Under the pieces are notes generated by a model, which was given only the letters and a program-made list of their open reading frames with translations, was not told where the DNA came from and did not search any database. A stretch of 64,000 bases of DNA from Paenibacillus radicis (ex Gao et al. 2016). GTDB taxonomy: Bacteria; Bacillota; Bacilli; Paenibacillales; Paenibacillaceae. Of this stretch, positions 49,789-60,660 are shown piece by piece (position 1 is the first letter of the stretch; every line of letters starts with the position of its first letter). Where the stretch lies: assembly GCF_014641555.1 (NCBI RefSeq), contig NZ_BMHY01000004.1:1-64000 (forward strand). Reading direction: 5' to 3'. The translations under genes and the position numbers were made by a program.

Positions 49789-50205
49789 ATGAAAATATCG
49801 ATAGGTGAAGCTGCTGAACGTTTAGGTTGTCCCGCTCATACGATTCGTTATTATGAGAAGGAGGGCTTGCTTCCTTTTATACAGAGGGACGAGCAGGGTA
49901 ATCGTATATTTGCCCAATCCGATTTGGATTGGATCAAGTTATTGACTTGTTTTCGGGCTACAGGGATGAAGCTAATCGACCTGAAGAAGATTGTAGATTT
50001 AGCTTTAGAGGGGGATGAGACGATCCCGGAGCGGAAATTGATTCTAATGGAGCATCAAAAAGAGCTGCAGAAGAAGCAAAAAGAGCTGGATCAGGCGTTC
50101 GCGGCCATTACGCATAAGATAAATTCTTATGATGATATTGAAAGGGAGCGGACAACAACGGTTCAGGGCATCTATATGGAACCAGATTGTGTAAGTAATA
50201 ATTAA
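49789..50205 (+). CDS. MerR family transcriptional regulator
   Basis: A 138-residue MerR. It has the HTH IGEAAERLGCPAHTIRYYEKEGLLPF, a coiled-coil dimerisation helix of about 45 residues (MEHQKELQKKQKELDQAF) and no metal-binding cysteine set. It resembles AdhR/BmrR-like regulators of aldehyde or redox stress. The SDR gene convergent to it has a promoter with a 19-bp spacer and a perfect palindrome, typical of MerR control; that gene is the likely target. Confidence 0.88.
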   Translation: MKISIGEAAERLGCPAHTIRYYEKEGLLPFIQRDEQGNRIFAQSDLDWIKLLTCFRATGMKLIDLKKIVDLALEGDETIPERKLILMEHQKELQKKQKELDQAFAAITHKINSYDDIERERTTTVQGIYMEPDCVSNN

Positions 50206-50224
50206 TCGGTATTTTCATTATAAA

Positions 50225-50263
50225 AGAGAGAGGAGCGGCTGAAGGAGCCGCTCCTCTCTTTTT
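50225..50263. terminator. Strong bidirectional terminator
   Basis: A 14-bp perfect stem AGAGAGGAGCGGCT/AGCCGCTCCTCTCT with a 5-nt loop, followed by a T tract. It separates the convergent merR and SDR genes. Confidence 0.85.
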
Positions 50264-50284
50264 GCTAGAGCTTTTGCTAATGCA

Positions 50285-51094
50285 TTAGTCAGCGCTCGCT
50301 GTAACAGATTCCCACTTGTCATATTCCTCAAGCATGGAGTTGAGCTGGGTACGGGCCATAACTAAGCCCATGCTGCCGAGTGCTAGACGTCTTGGGGGAT
50401 TGTCCGTTCCTGCAATATCGGCAACTGCGGACATCGCCTTGCGCACATTCCCGAAAGGAGCCGTCTGTGCAAGTTCATTCATCCAATCATAGCTGGCTTG
50501 ATAATCGGCAATCGTACTTGTGATTTCTTGCGTATTCCCTTGGAAACCAGTATGGAAGCCTGCAGGCTCAACCAGTGTAACGTCTATGCCCAGTTGTTTG
50601 ACCTCGCCGGCAAGGCCGTCACTCAAGTTCTCCAGCGCAGCTTTGGAGCTGCAATAGACGGGAATAGTTGGTAGGCTTTGAACGCCTCCCATGGATGAGA
50701 TATTGATAATGTGTCCGGAGCGATGCTGTCTCATTTGCGGAAGAACAGCTTGCATAGTACGGATGACTCCAAAAACATTGGTCTCGAATTGCTCTCTTGC
50801 CTGAGCGATCGATACTTCTTCTACAGTTCCCATCTGACAGTATCCTGCATTGTTGAGCAGGACATCGATACGGCCATACTGCTGCGTGACTTGTTCAACG
50901 ACCTCAGTAACCATTGTCTCATGTGTAACATCTAATGCCATTACTTTTATGTTGCTGTACGTGTCGAATTCTGGAATGGCCTTTGATACATTACGCATAG
51001 TGGCAATAACGTTCCAGCCTCGCTGGGCGAATTGAAGGGCCAATTCTTTGCCGAAGCCAGTTGACGTCCCTGTGATCAAAATCGTTTTATTCAT
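50285..51094 (-). CDS. SDR family oxidoreductase
   Basis: A 269-residue classical SDR with TGTSTGFGKELA (cofactor loop), MRN after strand 2, NNAGYC near residue 85, NISSMGG with the catalytic serine and YCSSKAAL as Tyr/Lys. Members of this subgroup are often annotated as oxidoreductases of unknown substrate. The start has an AGGAGGT site. Its promoter carries a MerR-type operator, so it is induced by the neighbouring MerR protein. Confidence 0.9.
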   Translation of the reverse strand: MNKTILITGTSTGFGKELALQFAQRGWNVIATMRNVSKAIPEFDTYSNIKVMALDVTHETMVTEVVEQVTQQYGRIDVLLNNAGYCQMGTVEEVSIAQAREQFETNVFGVIRTMQAVLPQMRQHRSGHIINISSMGGVQSLPTIPVYCSSKAALENLSDGLAGEVKQLGIDVTLVEPAGFHTGFQGNTQEITSTIADYQASYDWMNELAQTAPFGNVRKAMSAVADIAGTDNPPRRLALGSMGLVMARTQLNSMLEEYDKWESVTASAD

Positions 51095-51136
51095 GTGTAT
51101 TACCTCCTGTTAGTGGATGGAGCATCGCTCAAGGAG

Positions 51137-51167
51137 ATGATACGACTTAAAGTCGACTTTAAGTCAA
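51137..51167 (-). promoter_or_regulatory. MerR-type promoter with 19-bp spacer
   Basis: On the minus strand TTGACT (-35, 51162-51167) and TATCAT (-10, 51137-51142) are separated by 19 bases, the long spacer that MerR activators correct by twisting DNA. The spacer and -35 are covered by a 22-bp perfect palindrome (51144-51165) with 11-bp arm GACTTAAAGTC. It drives the SDR gene. Confidence 0.8.
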
Positions 51168-51252
51168 ATGTTATTTTATTATCGATGATGATTGGGGAAT
51201 ATAACACCAAGTAATTAAGGAAGATTGATATTGCCCAAGAGGAGCGCCAATG

Positions 51253-51630
51253 ATGTCGAATGACTTAGGGGCTAAAGCCCAAAAACCTGCGGCAATCTTG
51301 ATCACGCAAGTACTGCTGTATCTTGCCGCCATAGTGAATATCGTCAACGGAATATACGCCATTGGCAATGTTGAGAAGGTAAAGGTAGTGTTAGCCGTTG
51401 TTATGATCGTTTTCGGCGCTGCAGCCGCTTGGGTCGCTTACCGGTTAAGCCAGCCCGAGGCAAGCAGCCGAAACTATGCTGTTGCGCTTGCCTGGATATT
51501 AATCGTATTGCGGTTGATCGAGTATTCCGTCTGGCATAATATCGGGTTTCTGCTGGGCGTCATTTTGCCGATACTCGTCTTATGGCGGTTATATAAAAGG
51601 GAGACGAAAGCCTGGTACAATCATTCTTGA
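51253..51630 (+). CDS. Small integral membrane protein
   Basis: A 125-residue protein with about four membrane helices (near residues 12-34, 45-65, 77-95 and 100-118). The sequence is hydrophobic with no motif that I recognise. ATG codons at 51250 and 51253 are both possible, with GAGG upstream. Its 3' end overlaps the arsC gene on the other strand by 10 bases. No functional assignment. Confidence 0.65.
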   Translation: MSNDLGAKAQKPAAILITQVLLYLAAIVNIVNGIYAIGNVEKVKVVLAVVMIVFGAAAAWVAYRLSQPEASSRNYAVALAWILIVLRLIEYSVWHNIGFLLGVILPILVLWRLYKRETKAWYNHS

Positions 51631-52055
51631 GCTTCATGCTCCAGCTTAATAAATTGCTGAATACGGGCTTTAATCGCATCCCGTACGCTGCGGAATTGCG
51701 CCATGATTTCCTCTTCCGTACCGGTAGCTTGAGCCGGATCCTCGAAGCCCCAATGCTGCTTGATGACGTTGGGGTTCTGGATGACGGGACAATGTTCATC
51801 TGCATGTCCGCATAACGTAATCACATAGTCCGTGCGGTTTAAAATAGCGGGATCAATTACGTTGGAGGTATGACCGCTAATATCGATACCTGCTTCTGTC
51901 ATCACTTGAATTGCTCTTGGATTTAAGCCGTGCGCCTCCAGACCTGCGCTCTCCACCTCATAGCGCTCACCGCCTAGCTCCTTTAAGAATCCATCCGCTA
52001 TTTGACTGCGGCAGGAGTTTCCTGTACATAGGAAATATACGCGTATCTTTTCCAT
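51621..52055 (-). CDS. arsC: Arsenate reductase, thioredoxin-coupled
   Basis: A 144-residue low-molecular-weight phosphatase-fold arsenate reductase. It has the P-loop CTGNSCR (C10 to R16) and the redox pair C82/C89 in LCGHADEHC. This set (Cys 10, 82, 89) equals that of S. aureus pI258 and B. subtilis ArsC. It reduces arsenate to arsenite, with electrons from thioredoxin. It is the last gene of arsR-arsB-arsC. Confidence 0.95.
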   Translation of the reverse strand: MEKIRVYFLCTGNSCRSQIADGFLKELGGERYEVESAGLEAHGLNPRAIQVMTEAGIDISGHTSNVIDPAILNRTDYVITLCGHADEHCPVIQNPNVIKQHWGFEDPAQATGTEEEIMAQFRSVRDAIKARIQQFIKLEHEAQE

Positions 52056-52079
52056 TCCATCATCTCTCCTTTAACGATT

Positions 52080-53369
52080 TCAATGAATAATGGTTAACCA
52101 TATATAAAGTCCGAATAACGTAATGAACAGAACAGGGAGCGTCAGAACGATTCCCACTTTGAAATAGTAGCCCCAGCTGATTTTCACATCTTTTTTAGCC
52201 AAAACATGCAGCCAAAGCAAGGTAGCGAGCGAACCGATTGGCGTAATTTTCGGACCCAAATCGGACCCGATAACGTTGGCGTAAATAAGAGCCTCTCTAA
52301 TCACCCCGGTCGTATTGGTGCTGTGAATCGCTAAGGCGTCTATCATGACGGTAGGCAAGTTATTCATGATGGAGGATAGAATTGCAGCGATAAAGCCGGT
52401 ACCGACAGCTGCAACAAACAAGCCTTGATCTGCTGTCCATTGGAATACGTCACTCAATTGATCGGTAAGACCCGCATTTCTTAATCCATAGACAACGACA
52501 TACATGCCGATGGAGAAAATAACGACGGACCACGGCGCTTCTTTGATAATCGCCCGCGTATGAATGACTGAGCTTTTTCTGGCGGCTAGCATGAAGACGA
52601 GGGCAGCGACACCTGCAACAATCGATACCGGAATATGGAGAAACTCGCTGAATAAATAAGCGACAAGCAAAGCCCCTAGAATGATCCATGACAGTTTGAA
52701 TAAACGCAGGTCCTTAATGGCTTCCTTCGGCTGCTTGAGCGAGTGGACATCATACTGCCGAGGAATTTTTTTGCGAAAAACTAGAAAAAGAACAAGCAAA
52801 CTGGCTCCGACGGAAAATAGAGTGGGAACGATCATCCTGCCGGCATATTCGGCAAATCCGATTCCAAAAAAGTCGGCGGAGACGATGTTGACTAGATTGC
52901 TTATGACAAACGGAAGCGAAGCCGTATCGGATATAAATCCGCTTGCCATAATAAACGGCAAAATCATTCGTACATCGAATTTCAATGCCCGGACCATCGC
53001 GAGCACGATGGGGGTTAAGATTAAAGCGGCGCCATCATTGGCGAAAAAGGCAGATACAACTGCGCCCAGCAATATAACGCAGCCAAACATCCGGTAGCCG
53101 TTGCCTTTGGCGAAACGGGCTGTATGCAGGGCGGCCCATTCGAAAAATCCAATTTCATCCAAAATTAATGAGATAAGGATAATCGCGACAAAAGCCAGCG
53201 TTGCATTCCAGACAATGCCGGTCACGTCCCAGACGTCCTGGAAGCTGACGACGCCCAGCAACAGCGCAATAACTGCTCCGCCCATTGCTGAATAGCCAAT
53301 GTTTAACCGCTTTGGCTGCCAGATGACAAGAATAATGGTAAAGATAAAAATAAGCGCAGCGACGAGCAT
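52080..53369 (-). CDS. arsB: Arsenite efflux permease
   Basis: A 429-residue permease of the ArsB type with about eleven to twelve membrane helices. The conserved Arsenical pump signature is visible as [18 protein letters not shown] near residue 105 and [18 protein letters not shown] near residue 370. It exports arsenite and antimonite, driven by the proton-motive force. I use the ATG at 53369, with AGGAGG upstream. It lies between arsR (16 bases) and arsC (24 bases). Confidence 0.92.
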   Translation of the reverse strand: MLVAALIFIFTIILVIWQPKRLNIGYSAMGGAVIALLLGVVSFQDVWDVTGIVWNATLAFVAIILISLILDEIGFFEWAALHTARFAKGNGYRMFGCVILLGAVVSAFFANDGAALILTPIVLAMVRALKFDVRMILPFIMASGFISDTASLPFVISNLVNIVSADFFGIGFAEYAGRMIVPTLFSVGASLLVLFLVFRKKIPRQYDVHSLKQPKEAIKDLRLFKLSWIILGALLVAYLFSEFLHIPVSIVAGVAALVFMLAARKSSVIHTRAIIKEAPWSVVIFSIGMYVVVYGLRNAGLTDQLSDVFQWTADQGLFVAAVGTGFIAAILSSIMNNLPTVMIDALAIHSTNTTGVIREALIYANVIGSDLGPKITPIGSLATLLWLHVLAKKDVKISWGYYFKVGIVLTLPVLFITLFGLYIWLTIIH

Positions 53370-53385
53370 GATTTCCTCCTGTTGT

Positions 53386-53703
53386 TTATTTGCAGCAATC
53401 CGGGTTAAGTTTGCCAAGCTTATCTTTCATGGAAGGAAGCTCTTCCAATATGCTGTTTAAGTAAGGTTTATCTGCAACATTCAAAGCATAATAAATCCAC
53501 TGGCTTTTTCTCGTTTCTTTCACCAAGCCGCCTGTTTTCAGCTTTCTTAAGTGCTGGCTTACATTCGGCTGTGTGGTCTCCAAAACATCTACAATATCGC
53601 AAACGCACATTTCTTTTTCTTTCAACAGCGCGATGATCGTCAGTCTTGTCCGGTCGGCAAGCAGCTTCATCGTCTCTGCCAATAGCTCAACAGATTGGTT
53701 CAA
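53386..53703 (-). CDS. arsR: Arsenic-responsive ArsR repressor
   Basis: A 105-residue ArsR/SmtB winged helix: [13 protein letters not shown], then [23 protein letters not shown] as the recognition helix region, with CVCD supplying the alpha-3 As(III) thiolates (as in E. coli ArsR). The C-terminal CCK adds a possible third ligand. It represses its own operon until arsenite binds. The promoter region is A/T-rich (TATATTA, near 53775); I could not define a clean palindrome. Confidence 0.93.
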   Translation of the reverse strand: MNQSVELLAETMKLLADRTRLTIIALLKEKEMCVCDIVDVLETTQPNVSQHLRKLKTGGLVKETRKSQWIYYALNVADKPYLNSILEELPSMKDKLGKLNPDCCK

Positions 53704-53906
53704 TCCATCACCTCCACAAATGATCCCGATGTCTGAAATCTATAGTACACCCTCAAGGCATATAAGTAAATAATTATATTAGCATTTGATTATATATTAA
53801 ATGTGAATATCGTAAATTTATAGGACTTAAAAGGAGTGCCATACGTGATATGGCGCTCCTTCTAGGTCATCTTGTCTGTTTGCTTGATAGACTGATAAAC
53901 GGCCGA

Positions 53907-54785
53907 TTAGCGCACAAGCTCAATGAATTTGCTTGCTGCATTGGTAAGCGGCATATTGCGCATGATCATAATTCCGACATGGGAGGGAGGCAGCGGCACG
54001 TCCAGATGGATTTCGAAGAGTGAGCCTTCCTCCAGCTCCTTCGAGACAAATTCTCTCGTTACATAGGAGATGCCGAGTCCTCTGCGAGCAAATTCAATCA
54101 GCAGATCCACGCTTCCTACTTCGATTTCAGGCTTCAGCGTATAGCCATAGCTTTGGAACAGCTCTGTAATTGCCATCCTTGCCCGGCTGTTCCGGGAGAA
54201 CAATATAACGGGATGCTCCAGCAATGAGTCCAGCGATAAGACAGTATCTTTAAGCTCGGCATAGCGGGCGCCTGCCACAAAACAATCCTGCAGCTGAATG
54301 CTTTCGCGCACTTCAAGCTGGGAGTCGACAATGGGCATCCGAACGACGCCCAAATCGATGCGGCCTTCTTTCAGAAACGAGATAATTTCCGGTGTCGTTC
54401 CGTGATTCAAATGCAGCTTAATGCCGGGATACTTCTGATGAAATTCTTCTAAATACGGCAGCAAATAATGCTTGAACAACGAATCGCTGCCGCCAATGCG
54501 CAGTTCGCCGCTGTCCAGATTTTTCAGCGCAGCCATTTTCTCTTCCGCAAGTGAAATGAGAATTTGTGATTTCTCAATGTAGGAATAGAGGACGACGCCT
54601 TCTTGTGTGAGCGAAACGCCTTTGGAATTGCGGTAAAACAACGTGATCCCAAAGCTTTCTTCAAGCTGCTTGATGGCATGACTGACGCTTGGCTGAGTGA
54701 GATACAGCGCTTTGGCCGCTTGCGTTAAACTGCCTGTTTTGGCTGCCCAATAAAAAACTTTGTATAGCTCATAATTGTTGTTCAT
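53907..54785 (-). CDS. LysR family transcriptional regulator
   Basis: A 292-residue LTTR. The HTH reads FYWAAKTGSLTQAAKALYLTQPSVSHAIKQLEE, and the effector domain begins near residue 88. It is divergent from the zwf-tkt-tal-gnd operon, with 138 bases between, so it probably controls that operon. The shared region contains two TATAGCT copies (54793 and near 54825), which may belong to its binding site. The effector is unknown. Confidence 0.85.
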   Translation of the reverse strand: MNNNYELYKVFYWAAKTGSLTQAAKALYLTQPSVSHAIKQLEESFGITLFYRNSKGVSLTQEGVVLYSYIEKSQILISLAEEKMAALKNLDSGELRIGGSDSLFKHYLLPYLEEFHQKYPGIKLHLNHGTTPEIISFLKEGRIDLGVVRMPIVDSQLEVRESIQLQDCFVAGARYAELKDTVLSLDSLLEHPVILFSRNSRARMAITELFQSYGYTLKPEIEVGSVDLLIEFARRGLGISYVTREFVSKELEEGSLFEIHLDVPLPPSHVGIMIMRNMPLTNAASKFIELVR

Positions 54786-54923
54786 AGACGTGGTCTATAG
54801 CTCCTGTGAAATATATTAATTACTTGTATAGCTTATAAACGTATTATAGTGGAATTAAGAAAAAGAAACCAGAGCTTGTCACAGCAAGAAATCTATATTT
54901 GCTCTGTTGAAAGGAGATTGAAC

Positions 54924-56456
54924 ATGGAAGCAACTACATTTGTATTGTTTGGTGCAACAGGGGATTTAGCGAAACGAAAAATTTACCCTGCTCTATATAA
55001 TTTATTTCTCGATGGAAAGCTGCCGCAATCCTTCACCGTGTTTGGTCTCGGAAGAAGAACATTGACGGACGAAACGTTTCAGGCGAACGTCGAGCAGTCA
55101 CTTCGTGATTTCTCTAGACGGGAAGCGAGCGACGAGCTGTTAATCAAACGTTTCTCAAGCGCATTCCGCTACAATGTGCTGGATATCGGACATGTAGACG
55201 ATTATGAGAAGCTGCTGAACCGGATCGAGCAAAGGGAAGCCGAGCTTCAGGCAGCGCCAAACCGCTTGTTCTATTTGTCGGTTGGTCCTGAGTTTTTCGA
55301 GACGATCGCCGAACGGATTCAGCAAAGCGGTTTAGGCTCGGCAGACGGCTGGAAGCGCCTCGTCATCGAGAAGCCTTTTGGACATGATTTGCAGTCTGCC
55401 CGCGACTTAAATGAGAAGCTCAGCAAATCCTTTGCCGAAGAAGAAGTGTTCCGTATCGACCATTATCTCGGCAAGCCGATGGTACAGCGCCTTGAGGCTT
55501 TGCAGCAGGAAAACCCGGTTATTCAAGCCTTGTGGAGCAATCGTTATATTGCCAATGTGCAGATTACAGCGAGTGAAACGGTGGGTGTTGAAGAACGGGC
55601 GGGTTATTATGATCAAGCCGGTGCTGTCCGGGATATGTTCCAGAACCATATGCTGCAAATGCTGATGGTGCTTGCCGTTCAACTCCCGCATATCAGTACG
55701 TCCGAGAAAGTGCGCTTTAAGAAGAAAATGGTAATGGAGGCGGTGGAGACGCTGCAGAAGCAGGATGTCGCAACCAGCGTCGTTCGCGGCCAGTACAGAG
55801 CAGGCAGCATTAATGGTCAACCGGTTGTCGGCTATACGTCGGAGCCTGGAATTGATGCGAGCTCCATGAATGATACGTTTATTGCGGCTCGACTGCAAAT
55901 TGATGATTTCTTCTGGCGCGGCGTTCCTTTCTATATCCGGACCGGCAAAAGAATGAAGGAAAAGACGACGCGGATCGTCATTGAATTCAAAGAACCGCTG
56001 CAGCATCCTTCCTCGGAGCATAAGAAAGGGACGGTACCGAATCTTCTCATCTTCGAGATTAGTCCTAATGAAGGCATTACGCTGCAAATCAATACGAAGG
56101 ACGCGAAAAATAAAGGCCAGTTCAAGCCTGTTCAAATTGATCTGTTTGCAGGGCAGGAGGATGCTCCAGAAGCTTACGAGAACCTGATATTCGACTCTTT
56201 GCACGGAGATCCCACCTTCTTCGCGCATTGGGACGAAGTAGAGCTCGCTTGGCAATGGGTGCAGCCGGTGCTGGAAGCTTTCGAAGAAAACTTAGTTCCT
56301 CTTCGTCCTTACGAAGCCGGTTCTTACGGACCTGCCGAAGCTGATGCACTGCTTGCAGCGGATGGCTACCATTGGTGGTTCGATACCAAGCCTGAAACTG
56401 AAGTCGAAACTCAACAGAAAGAAGGAGAACAATATGCCTACAACACAAACCATTGA
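54924..56456 (+). CDS. zwf: Glucose-6-phosphate 1-dehydrogenase
   Basis: A 510-residue enzyme that oxidises glucose-6-phosphate to 6-phosphoglucono-lactone with NADP+. It has the N-terminal [16 protein letters not shown] dinucleotide loop, the [15 protein letters not shown] active-site segment near residue 180 (catalytic His) and RTGKRM. I use the ATG at 54924 (AAAGGAG upstream); the longer frame from 54849 has no ribosome binding site. Its 3' end overlaps tkt by 23 bases, indicating coupling. First gene of a pentose-phosphate operon. Confidence 0.96.
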   Translation: MEATTFVLFGATGDLAKRKIYPALYNLFLDGKLPQSFTVFGLGRRTLTDETFQANVEQSLRDFSRREASDELLIKRFSSAFRYNVLDIGHVDDYEKLLNRIEQREAELQAAPNRLFYLSVGPEFFETIAERIQQSGLGSADGWKRLVIEKPFGHDLQSARDLNEKLSKSFAEEEVFRIDHYLGKPMVQRLEALQQENPVIQALWSNRYIANVQITASETVGVEERAGYYDQAGAVRDMFQNHMLQMLMVLAVQLPHISTSEKVRFKKKMVMEAVETLQKQDVATSVVRGQYRAGSINGQPVVGYTSEPGIDASSMNDTFIAARLQIDDFFWRGVPFYIRTGKRMKEKTTRIVIEFKEPLQHPSSEHKKGTVPNLLIFEISPNEGITLQINTKDAKNKGQFKPVQIDLFAGQEDAPEAYENLIFDSLHGDPTFFAHWDEVELAWQWVQPVLEAFEENLVPLRPYEAGSYGPAEADALLAADGYHWWFDTKPETEVETQQKEGEQYAYNTNH

Positions 56457-58425
56457 TCAATTAGCGATCGATACGATTCGTACATTGTCGATCGACTCCA
56501 TCAACGCGGCGAACTCCGGTCACCCGGGACTGCCAATGGGAGCTGCGCCGATGGCTTACGCGCTGTGGTCCCAATTTTTGAACCATAATCCGGGCCACTC
56601 CACTTGGTTTAACCGCGATCGTTTCGTTTTATCCGCAGGTCACGGATCTGCACTGCTGTACAGTCTGCTGCATTTGTCAGGCTATCAAGTATCACTTGAC
56701 GATCTGAAGCAATTCCGCAAGCTGAACAGCAAGACGCCGGGTCATCCGGAATACGGTCATACAGATGGCGTTGACGCAACTACGGGGCCGCTTGGCCAAG
56801 GACTTGCAATGGCGGTCGGTATGGCAATGGCGGAGGCTCATCTGGCTTCGAAGTACAATCAGGATGGATTCCCGGTTGTGGATCACTATACGTACGCTTT
56901 AGTCGGAGACGGCTGCTTAATGGAAGGCATTTCATACGAAGCGATGTCGATGGCAGGGCATATGAAGCTGGGCAAATTAGTTGTGCTTTATGATTCCAAC
57001 GATATTTCGCTGGATGGCGATCTGAACCTTTCCTTTGGTGAAAATATTCAGAAGCGGGCAGAATCGGCGAATTGGCACTATTTGCGGGTGGAAGACGGCA
57101 ATGATGTCGCACAAATCGCCAAGGCTATTGCCGCTGCTAAGCAGCATGATTCACAGCCGACGCTTATCGAGGTTCGTACGATCATCGGCTACGGCAGCAA
57201 GGCAGCGGGAACGAACAAGGTGCATGGCAATCCGCTGGGCAAGGAAGAAGCAAAAGCAACAAAGGACGTATACGGCTGGAAGTTTGAAGAAGAGTTTACT
57301 GTTCCGGGTGAGGTAAAAGCACATTTCGAGCAGCTCAAGCAAAAAGGTGCAGCCAAAGAGGCGGAGTGGAATGGCTTGGTTGCTGCCTATACGGCGCAAC
57401 ATCCGGCCCAGGGCGAGGAACTGAAGCAAGTCATTGAAGGAACCGTAACGATTGACGCTTCGGACATTCTGACTTTCGATAGCTCCAAAACGATTTCTAC
57501 ACGGGTTGCCAGCGGCGAAGCCATCAACCATTATGTGAAAACTGTTCCTTCGATTTTCGGAGGCAGCGCCGATCTGTCGCATTCTACAATGACGGATATT
57601 AAAGGCGAGTCAACCTTTGCTGTGGAATCCTACTCCGGGCGAAATGTATACTTCGGCGTTCGCGAGCATGCGATGGGTGCGGCTGGCAACGGCATGGCGC
57701 TTCATGGCGGAGTCAAACCATTCGTCAGCACATTCTTCGTATTCAGCGACTACTTGCGCCCGTCGATTCGTCTTGCAGCTCTGCAAAAACTGCCTGTCAC
57801 ATACGTCTTTACGCATGATTCCATCGCGGTGGGCGAAGATGGACCTACGCATGAGCCGGTTGAGCATTTGGCCGCACTTCGTACGATTCCAGGACTGACG
57901 GTCATTCGGCCAACTGACGCGAATGAAACGGCAAGTGCATGGGCTTACGCGCTGCAGCAGAAGGAAGGCCCGGTAGCACTGGTGCTTAGCAGACAGAACC
58001 TGCCTATTTATGAAGAAACGAAGGGCAATGTCGATACTGTCGCCAAAGGTGCATATATTTTGACCGAAACGAATGATAAACCAGACCTCATCCTGATCGG
58101 AACAGGCTCGGAAGTATCACTGGCAGTGACTGCCAAAGCGGTGTTGGAACAAGAGAACCTTTCCGTACGTGTCGTAGCGATGCCAAGCCGGGAACGGTTT
58201 GATCGTCAAGATGCTGCCTACAAGCAAAGCGTACTTCCTGACTCCGTAACGAAACGGATTGCAATCGAAGCCGGCATCTCGCTAGGCTGGGACCGTTATG
58301 CGGGGCCAACTGGCAAAGTGCTGTCGATCGATACGTTTGGCGCTTCCGGTCCGGGTAACCAAGTGTTGGAATACTTTGGATTCTCCACGGAAAATGTTGT
58401 TCGTCTGGCAAAAGAACTGCTGTAA
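56434..58425 (+). CDS. tkt: Transketolase
   Basis: A 663-residue thiamine-diphosphate enzyme of the non-oxidative pentose-phosphate pathway. It has the N-terminal [39 protein letters not shown] (TPP/Mg site near residue 155) and [17 protein letters not shown] in the pyrimidine domain (catalytic Glu near residue 411). I use the ATG at 56434 with AAGGAG upstream, inside the zwf frame. It is not Dxs: the length and motif set differ. Confidence 0.96.
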   Translation: MPTTQTIDQLAIDTIRTLSIDSINAANSGHPGLPMGAAPMAYALWSQFLNHNPGHSTWFNRDRFVLSAGHGSALLYSLLHLSGYQVSLDDLKQFRKLNSKTPGHPEYGHTDGVDATTGPLGQGLAMAVGMAMAEAHLASKYNQDGFPVVDHYTYALVGDGCLMEGISYEAMSMAGHMKLGKLVVLYDSNDISLDGDLNLSFGENIQKRAESANWHYLRVEDGNDVAQIAKAIAAAKQHDSQPTLIEVRTIIGYGSKAAGTNKVHGNPLGKEEAKATKDVYGWKFEEEFTVPGEVKAHFEQLKQKGAAKEAEWNGLVAAYTAQHPAQGEELKQVIEGTVTIDASDILTFDSSKTISTRVASGEAINHYVKTVPSIFGGSADLSHSTMTDIKGESTFAVESYSGRNVYFGVREHAMGAAGNGMALHGGVKPFVSTFFVFSDYLRPSIRLAALQKLPVTYVFTHDSIAVGEDGPTHEPVEHLAALRTIPGLTVIRPTDANETASAWAYALQQKEGPVALVLSRQNLPIYEETKGNVDTVAKGAYILTETNDKPDLILIGTGSEVSLAVTAKAVLEQENLSVRVVAMPSRERFDRQDAAYKQSVLPDSVTKRIAIEAGISLGWDRYAGPTGKVLSIDTFGASGPGNQVLEYFGFSTENVVRLAKELL

Positions 58426-58470
58426 TCAAGTTAAGCAATTATATCAACCAATAAATGGAGGTAATGAATC

Positions 58471-59139
58471 ATGAAATTCTTTATCGATACCGCAAATGTG
58501 GAAGATATTAAAAAGGCTTATAAAATCGGCGTACTGTCTGGTGTAACGACCAATCCTTCTCTGGTTGCCAAGGAAGGCGTGAAATTCGAGGACCGCATTG
58601 AGGAGATTTTGAAGTTAGTACCTGAGGTCGAGTCCGTATCTGCAGAAGTCACGCCAGATGCGATTACGGCTGAAGAGATGATCGCCCAAGCGAATGAGCT
58701 GATCAAAATCAACAATTACGATAAAAATATTACGATCAAGCTGCCGATGACACTCGCTGGTTTGGAGGCTTGCCGTTACCTGACTGAAAAAGGCGTGAAA
58801 ACGAACGTAACGCTTATTTTCACCGTCAATCAGGCATTGCTGGCTGCTCGCGCAGGCGCCACTTACGTATCGCCGTTCCTAGGCCGTCTGGATGATATTT
58901 CGGAGGATGGCGTTCAATTGATCGTGAAGGTTGCGGAATTGTTCCGTACGCATAAGCTGGACGCACAAATTATTGCTGCTTCGGTCCGTCACCCGGATCA
59001 TGTAACTCGTGTTGCAATGGCTGGCGCTCATATTGCGACGATTCCGTTCACCGTCATTGAGCAGATCTCCAAGCATCCGCTGACTGATCAAGGTCTGGAG
59101 AAATTCGCTGCCGATTGGAAAAAAACAGCTCAGAACTAA
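58471..59139 (+). CDS. tal: Transaldolase, small type
   Basis: A 222-residue class I aldolase of the small transaldolase/fructose-6-phosphate aldolase group. The Schiff-base lysine is in [13 protein letters not shown] (about residue 90), with [28 protein letters not shown] at the N-terminus and [26 protein letters not shown]. It exchanges dihydroxyacetone units between sedoheptulose-7-phosphate and glyceraldehyde-3-phosphate. Similar to Bacillus YwjH. It lies 46 bases after tkt, with AGGTAA as the ribosome binding site. Confidence 0.95.
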   Translation: MKFFIDTANVEDIKKAYKIGVLSGVTTNPSLVAKEGVKFEDRIEEILKLVPEVESVSAEVTPDAITAEEMIAQANELIKINNYDKNITIKLPMTLAGLEACRYLTEKGVKTNVTLIFTVNQALLAARAGATYVSPFLGRLDDISEDGVQLIVKVAELFRTHKLDAQIIAASVRHPDHVTRVAMAGAHIATIPFTVIEQISKHPLTDQGLEKFAADWKKTAQN

Positions 59140-59175
59140 TCATAAATGTTCAATTGAGAAAGGGAGGCCGTTACA

Positions 59176-60591
59176 ATGGCAAAACAACAAATCGGCGTGG
59201 TAGGCTTGGCCGTCATGGGCAAAAACCTCGCTTTAAATATCGAGAGCAAAGGCTTTTCAGTTGCGCTTTACAATCGTTCCCCGGAGAAAACGAATGAGCT
59301 TCTGGAGGAAGCCAAGGGTAAAAACTTTATCGGAGCGTACAGCGTAGAGGAATTCGTTCAATCGCTGGAAGCGCCGCGGAAAATCCTCATTATGGTCAAA
59401 GCCGGTCAAGCGACGGATGACACGATCAATCAGCTTGTTCCATACCTTAGCCAAGGCGATATTCTGATCGACGGCGGCAACGCGTACTTCCCGGATACGC
59501 AAAGAAGAAACGAAGAGCTGTCAGCCAAAGGCTTCCGCTTTATCGGCGCAGGCGTATCGGGCGGCGAAGAGGGCGCTTTGAAAGGACCTGCGATTATGCC
59601 AGGCGGTCAAAGAAGCGCTTATGAGCTAGTCGAGCCTATCCTTACTGCTATATCCGCAAAAGTAAACGGCGATGCTTGCTCCACTTATATCGGCGAAGGC
59701 GGAGCCGGGCACTATGTGAAAATGGTGCATAACGGCATCGAGTACGGCGATATGCAGCTGATTGGCGAGGCCTATCATTTGCTCAAGGATGTGCTGAATG
59801 TAAGCACGGAAGAGCTGCATTCGATTTTCACCGAATGGAATAATGGCGAGCTGGACAGCTATTTGATCGAGATTACAGCTGATATTTTCTCGAAAACCGA
59901 TCCGGAGACCGGCAAACCGATGGTGGACGTCATTCTCGATTCCGCTGGGCAAAAAGGAACGGGCAAATGGACGAGCCAAAGCGCCCTCGATCTGGGCGTG
60001 CCGCTGTCAATTATTACGGAGTCCGTATTCGCACGGTTTATCTCCGCAATGAAGGAAGAGCGGGTAGCGGCCAGCAAGAAGCTGAGCGGACCAGAAGCAG
60101 CCGGCTATGACGGTGACAAACAAGCCTTCATCGAAGCCGTTCGCAAAGCGCTCTTCGCCAGCAAAATCGCTTCCTATGCACAAGGCTTTGCGCAAATGCG
60201 CGCCGCTTCGGACGCGTACAACTGGAATTTGAACTATGGCAGCATTGCGATGATTTTCCGCGGCGGATGTATTATCCGCGCCGGTTTCCTGCAAAATATT
60301 AAAGACGCCTATGACCGTGATCCAGAACTGAAAAACCTGTTCCTGGACGATTACTTCGGCGGCATCGTGCAGCAATATCAGGATGCATGGAGAAATGTCA
60401 TTTCCGTTGCCGTTACCCGCGGTATTCCGGTTCCTGCATTTGCTTCTGCGCTGGCGTATTACGACAGCTATCGTACGGAGAGACTGCCGGCTAACTTGCT
60501 GCAAGCACAGCGTGATTACTTCGGAGCGCATACGTTCCAGCGTCTGGACCGTGAAGGAAGCTTCCATTTTCAATGGATGGATCAAGCTTAA
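59176..60591 (+). CDS. gnd: 6-phosphogluconate dehydrogenase, decarboxylating
   Basis: A 471-residue enzyme converting 6-phosphogluconate to ribulose-5-phosphate with CO2 release. It has the Rossmann loop [29 protein letters not shown], the [20 protein letters not shown] segment with catalytic Lys/Asn, and the helical C-terminal domain (EGSFHFQWM tail). Full length. Last gene of the zwf-tkt-tal-gnd operon; no 6-phosphogluconolactonase gene is in the cluster. Confidence 0.96.
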   Translation: MAKQQIGVVGLAVMGKNLALNIESKGFSVALYNRSPEKTNELLEEAKGKNFIGAYSVEEFVQSLEAPRKILIMVKAGQATDDTINQLVPYLSQGDILIDGGNAYFPDTQRRNEELSAKGFRFIGAGVSGGEEGALKGPAIMPGGQRSAYELVEPILTAISAKVNGDACSTYIGEGGAGHYVKMVHNGIEYGDMQLIGEAYHLLKDVLNVSTEELHSIFTEWNNGELDSYLIEITADIFSKTDPETGKPMVDVILDSAGQKGTGKWTSQSALDLGVPLSIITESVFARFISAMKEERVAASKKLSGPEAAGYDGDKQAFIEAVRKALFASKIASYAQGFAQMRAASDAYNWNLNYGSIAMIFRGGCIIRAGFLQNIKDAYDRDPELKNLFLDDYFGGIVQQYQDAWRNVISVAVTRGIPVPAFASALAYYDSYRTERLPANLLQAQRDYFGAHTFQRLDREGSFHFQWMDQA

Positions 60592-60615
60592 TATAGTTTT
60601 ATAACAGGATAGACG

Positions 60616-60652
60616 AAAGGAGCAGCTGCATGTGCAGACTGCTCCTTTTTTT
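60616..60652. terminator. Intrinsic terminator of the pentose-phosphate operon
   Basis: AAAGGAGCAG pairs with CTGCTCCTTT around a 13-nt loop that can form a secondary CTGCA/TGCAG stem, followed by a T run. It also faces the convergent sigma gene. Confidence 0.85.
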
Positions 60653-60660
60653 GCGTTCGT

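Noticed and set aside
54849-54923. Longer zwf start
   Set aside because: The added residues do not belong to the family, and AAAGGAG before the ATG at 54924 decides the start.
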